Assembly: GCA_023427825.1 (NCBI GenBank)
Contig: JAEZAI010000247.1
Coordinates: forward strand, 1 to 7,710
DNA: 7,710 nt
Reading direction: 5' to 3'
Source of the DNA: Actinomycetes bacterium
GTDB taxonomy: Bacteria > Actinomycetota > Acidimicrobiia > Acidimicrobiales > Microtrichaceae
This document shows positions 6,747 to 7,710 of the stretch, in pieces. The position numbers and the translations under genes are program-made. Numbering within the stretch: position 1 is the stretch's first letter; every line of letters begins with the position of its first letter. The notes below the pieces were generated by a model. That model saw only the letters and a program-made list of their open reading frames with translations, did no database searches and was not told the DNA's origin.

Positions 6747-7526
6747 TCACGAGTCCGGGCGGTCGGGGAGCGCCCCGACGGGATCGCCGCCGCCGTGCAC
6801 GACCAGGTTGGCGCCGGCGACGTTCGACGCCAGCGGGGACGCCAAGAAGAGGCACGCGTCGCCGACGTCCTCGGGGGTGCTCATCCGGCCCATCGGGATG
6901 CCGCTCTCGAGCTCCGCGATGCGCTCGGCGTCGTCGCCGTAGTGCTGGTGGAAGATCTCCGGCGTGCCGATGATCCCGGCGGTGACCTGGTTGACCCGGA
7001 CCTTCGGGGCGAACTCGACCGCGAGCGACTGGGTGAGGCTGGTCAGCCCTGCCTTCGCCGCGCCGTACGCAGCCACGCCCGGCGCCGGGCTCAAGCCGTT
7101 GACCGAGCCGATGTTGATGATCGAGCCGCCCTGCTCCTGGCCCTGCATGGCGTCGTTGGCCTGCTGCGCGACCAGGAGCGGGGCGACCAGGTTCAGGGTG
7201 ATGATCGAGGTGAGGAAGCGCGGCGAGGTCCCGGCGACGAAGGCCGGCGGGGTGCCACCGGCGTTGTTGACGAGGACGTCGAGCGAGCCGAAGGTCGCTC
7301 GGGTGGCGGCGATGAGCGCGGCGATCTGCTCCACGTCCCGCACGTCCGCCGCGAAGAACGACGCGGTGCCCCCATCGGTGGACGGCAGCTGGTCCGGCTC
7401 GTTCCGGCCGCAGACCATCACGTCCGCTCCGTGGGCGAGGAAGGTCTCGGCGATGCCCCGTCCCACGCCCTTGGTGCCGCCGGTGACCAGCACCGTCCGT
7501 CCCGTCATGTCCAACCGGTCGTTCAT
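6747..7526 (-). CDS. SDR family oxidoreductase (classical, FabG-like)
   Basis: The product is 259 aa, normal for classical short-chain dehydrogenases/reductases. The Rossmann nucleotide motif TGGTKGVG is at 15-22 and NNAG at 87-90. The active-site set is complete: Asn112, Ser141, Tyr154 and Lys158 (YGAAK). Lys19 in the glycine-rich loop and Arg41 after the second strand favour NADP(H). It should reduce or oxidise a carbonyl/alcohol on a small or acyl substrate; the specific substrate cannot be told. I chose ATG at 7526-7524 (MNDRLDMTGR) because it puts the Rossmann motif at the usual distance. The frame extends to 7643 but that part is Arg-rich and unlike the family. A second ATG at 7508 is possible. 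Neither has a strong Shine-Dalgarno. The gene is convergent with the surface-system genes and so is a separate transcription unit. Confidence 0.92.
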   Translation of the reverse strand: MNDRLDMTGRTVLVTGGTKGVGRGIAETFLAHGADVMVCGRNEPDQLPSTDGGTASFFAADVRDVEQIAALIAATRATFGSLDVLVNNAGGTPPAFVAGTSPRFLTSIITLNLVAPLLVAQQANDAMQGQEQGGSIINIGSVNGLSPAPGVAAYGAAKAGLTSLTQSLAVEFAPKVRVNQVTAGIIGTPEIFHQHYGDDAERIAELESGIPMGRMSTPEDVGDACLFLASPLASNVAGANLVVHGGGDPVGALPDRPDS

Positions 7527-7560
7527 GGTCGCAGGTTGTAGTCCATGGCGGCGCGGCGTC

Positions 7561-7575
7561 GGTCCGGATCGGACC
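7561..7575. promoter_or_regulatory. Perfect 15-bp inverted repeat upstream of the SDR gene
   Basis: GGTCCG-GAT-CGGACC has perfect 6-base arms and a 3-base centre. It is 34 bases upstream of the chosen SDR start. Position and symmetry fit an operator for a dimeric repressor such as a TetR type, but no regulator gene is in view. It could also be a stem-loop following the possible gene end at 7595. Confidence 0.35.
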
Positions 7576-7594
7576 TGAACACGAGCCCGTGCGA

Positions 7595-7665
7595 TCACGG
7601 AACGGGCTTCCGGCCGTCCCAGACGGGCTCGGAGCCGTCGCACCTGGCCGAAAAATGAAGCGGTT
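7595..7665 (-). CDS. Possible C-terminal fragment of an upstream gene
   Basis: On the minus strand a frame reads LHFSARCDGSEPVWDGRKPVP then TGA (stop at 7597-7595), running into the homopolymer-rich end of the window. No start codon is needed if this is the tail of a larger gene. The F-x-x-R...PVWDGR ending loosely recalls the C-terminus of crotonase-fold (enoyl-CoA hydratase) proteins, which often neighbour SDR genes. With only ~20 residues this is weak. If real, it lies in the same orientation as the SDR, 68 bases upstream. Confidence 0.25.
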
Positions 7666-7666
7666 T

Positions 7667-7710
7667 GGGGGGGGGAGCGCCGCCCCCCCCCGCTGCCTAT
7701 CCCCCCCGGG
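7667..7710. other. Homopolymer-rich end, probable contig-edge artefact
   Basis: There is a G run at 7667-7675, a C run at 7683-7691 and a C run at 7701-7707, unlike anything else in the window. The G9 and C9 runs are 7 bases apart and could form a 9-bp all-GC hairpin. This looks like low-quality or misassembled sequence at a contig end, or a real structure that stopped assembly. No coding should be read from it. Confidence 0.6.

Noticed and set aside
3808..6855. 1015-aa minus-strand open frame
   Set aside because: It runs antisense to the exosortase end, the GT2 and the RDHSWG gene, and overlaps the SDR end. The Arg/His/Val-biased composition and lack of any motif mark it as a shadow.
4314..7541. 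1075-aa plus-strand open frame
   Set aside because: It crosses three real genes in the wrong frame or strand. Its length only reflects the scarcity of stop codons in this GC-rich DNA.
7527..7643. N-terminal extension of the SDR to 7643
   Set aside because: The extra 39 residues are Arg-rich and unlike any SDR N-terminus. ATG at 7526 gives the normal family length.

Overview
The window is very GC-rich DNA with almost no non-coding space. Codons end overwhelmingly in G or C, and start codons include TTG. A Thr/Pro/Gly-rich linker of the TTTVPGA kind, a GT-C membrane protein with a soluble tail, and a protein with an RDHSWG motif together suggest a high-GC actinobacterium. Acidimicrobiia-like is my best guess, made from style alone and not from any marker gene.

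Positions 1-5637 hold a tightly packed plus-strand operon of four genes. They are a multi-pass GT-C-type glycosyltransferase (cut by the window's left edge), a 200-aa bitopic Thr-rich surface protein, an exosortase/archaeosortase-family transpeptidase with an EpsI-like C-terminal half, and a processive-type GT2 membrane glycosyltransferase. Each junction is a 4-base stop/start overlap (ATGA, TTGA, ATGA), so the genes are probably translationally coupled. The simplest reading is a dedicated cell-surface system. The small protein would be the substrate, with a hydrophobic C-terminus ending in five arginines. The exosortase would cut and transfer it, and the two glycosyltransferases would make or attach the glycan. 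The exosortase call rests on visible Cys, Arg and His motifs. The substrate pairing is inference from adjacency and architecture.

Twelve bases downstream, also on the plus strand (5650-6603), is a soluble protein of the RDHSWG (DUF7064/AttH-CrtC-like) type. It has no obvious link to the surface system. A 143-base convergent gap follows, with a GC-rich inverted repeat. On the minus strand (7526 to 6747) is a classical NADP-preferring short-chain dehydrogenase/reductase with a complete active site. A perfect 15-bp inverted repeat lies upstream of it. A short minus-strand reading frame at 7595-7665 may be the tail of another gene.

The last ~45 bases are runs of G and C (G9, C9, C7) that look like a low-quality contig end. 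The left edge also lies inside a gene, so the operon's promoter is not visible. I found no tRNA, rRNA, CRISPR array, insertion sequence or integrase.
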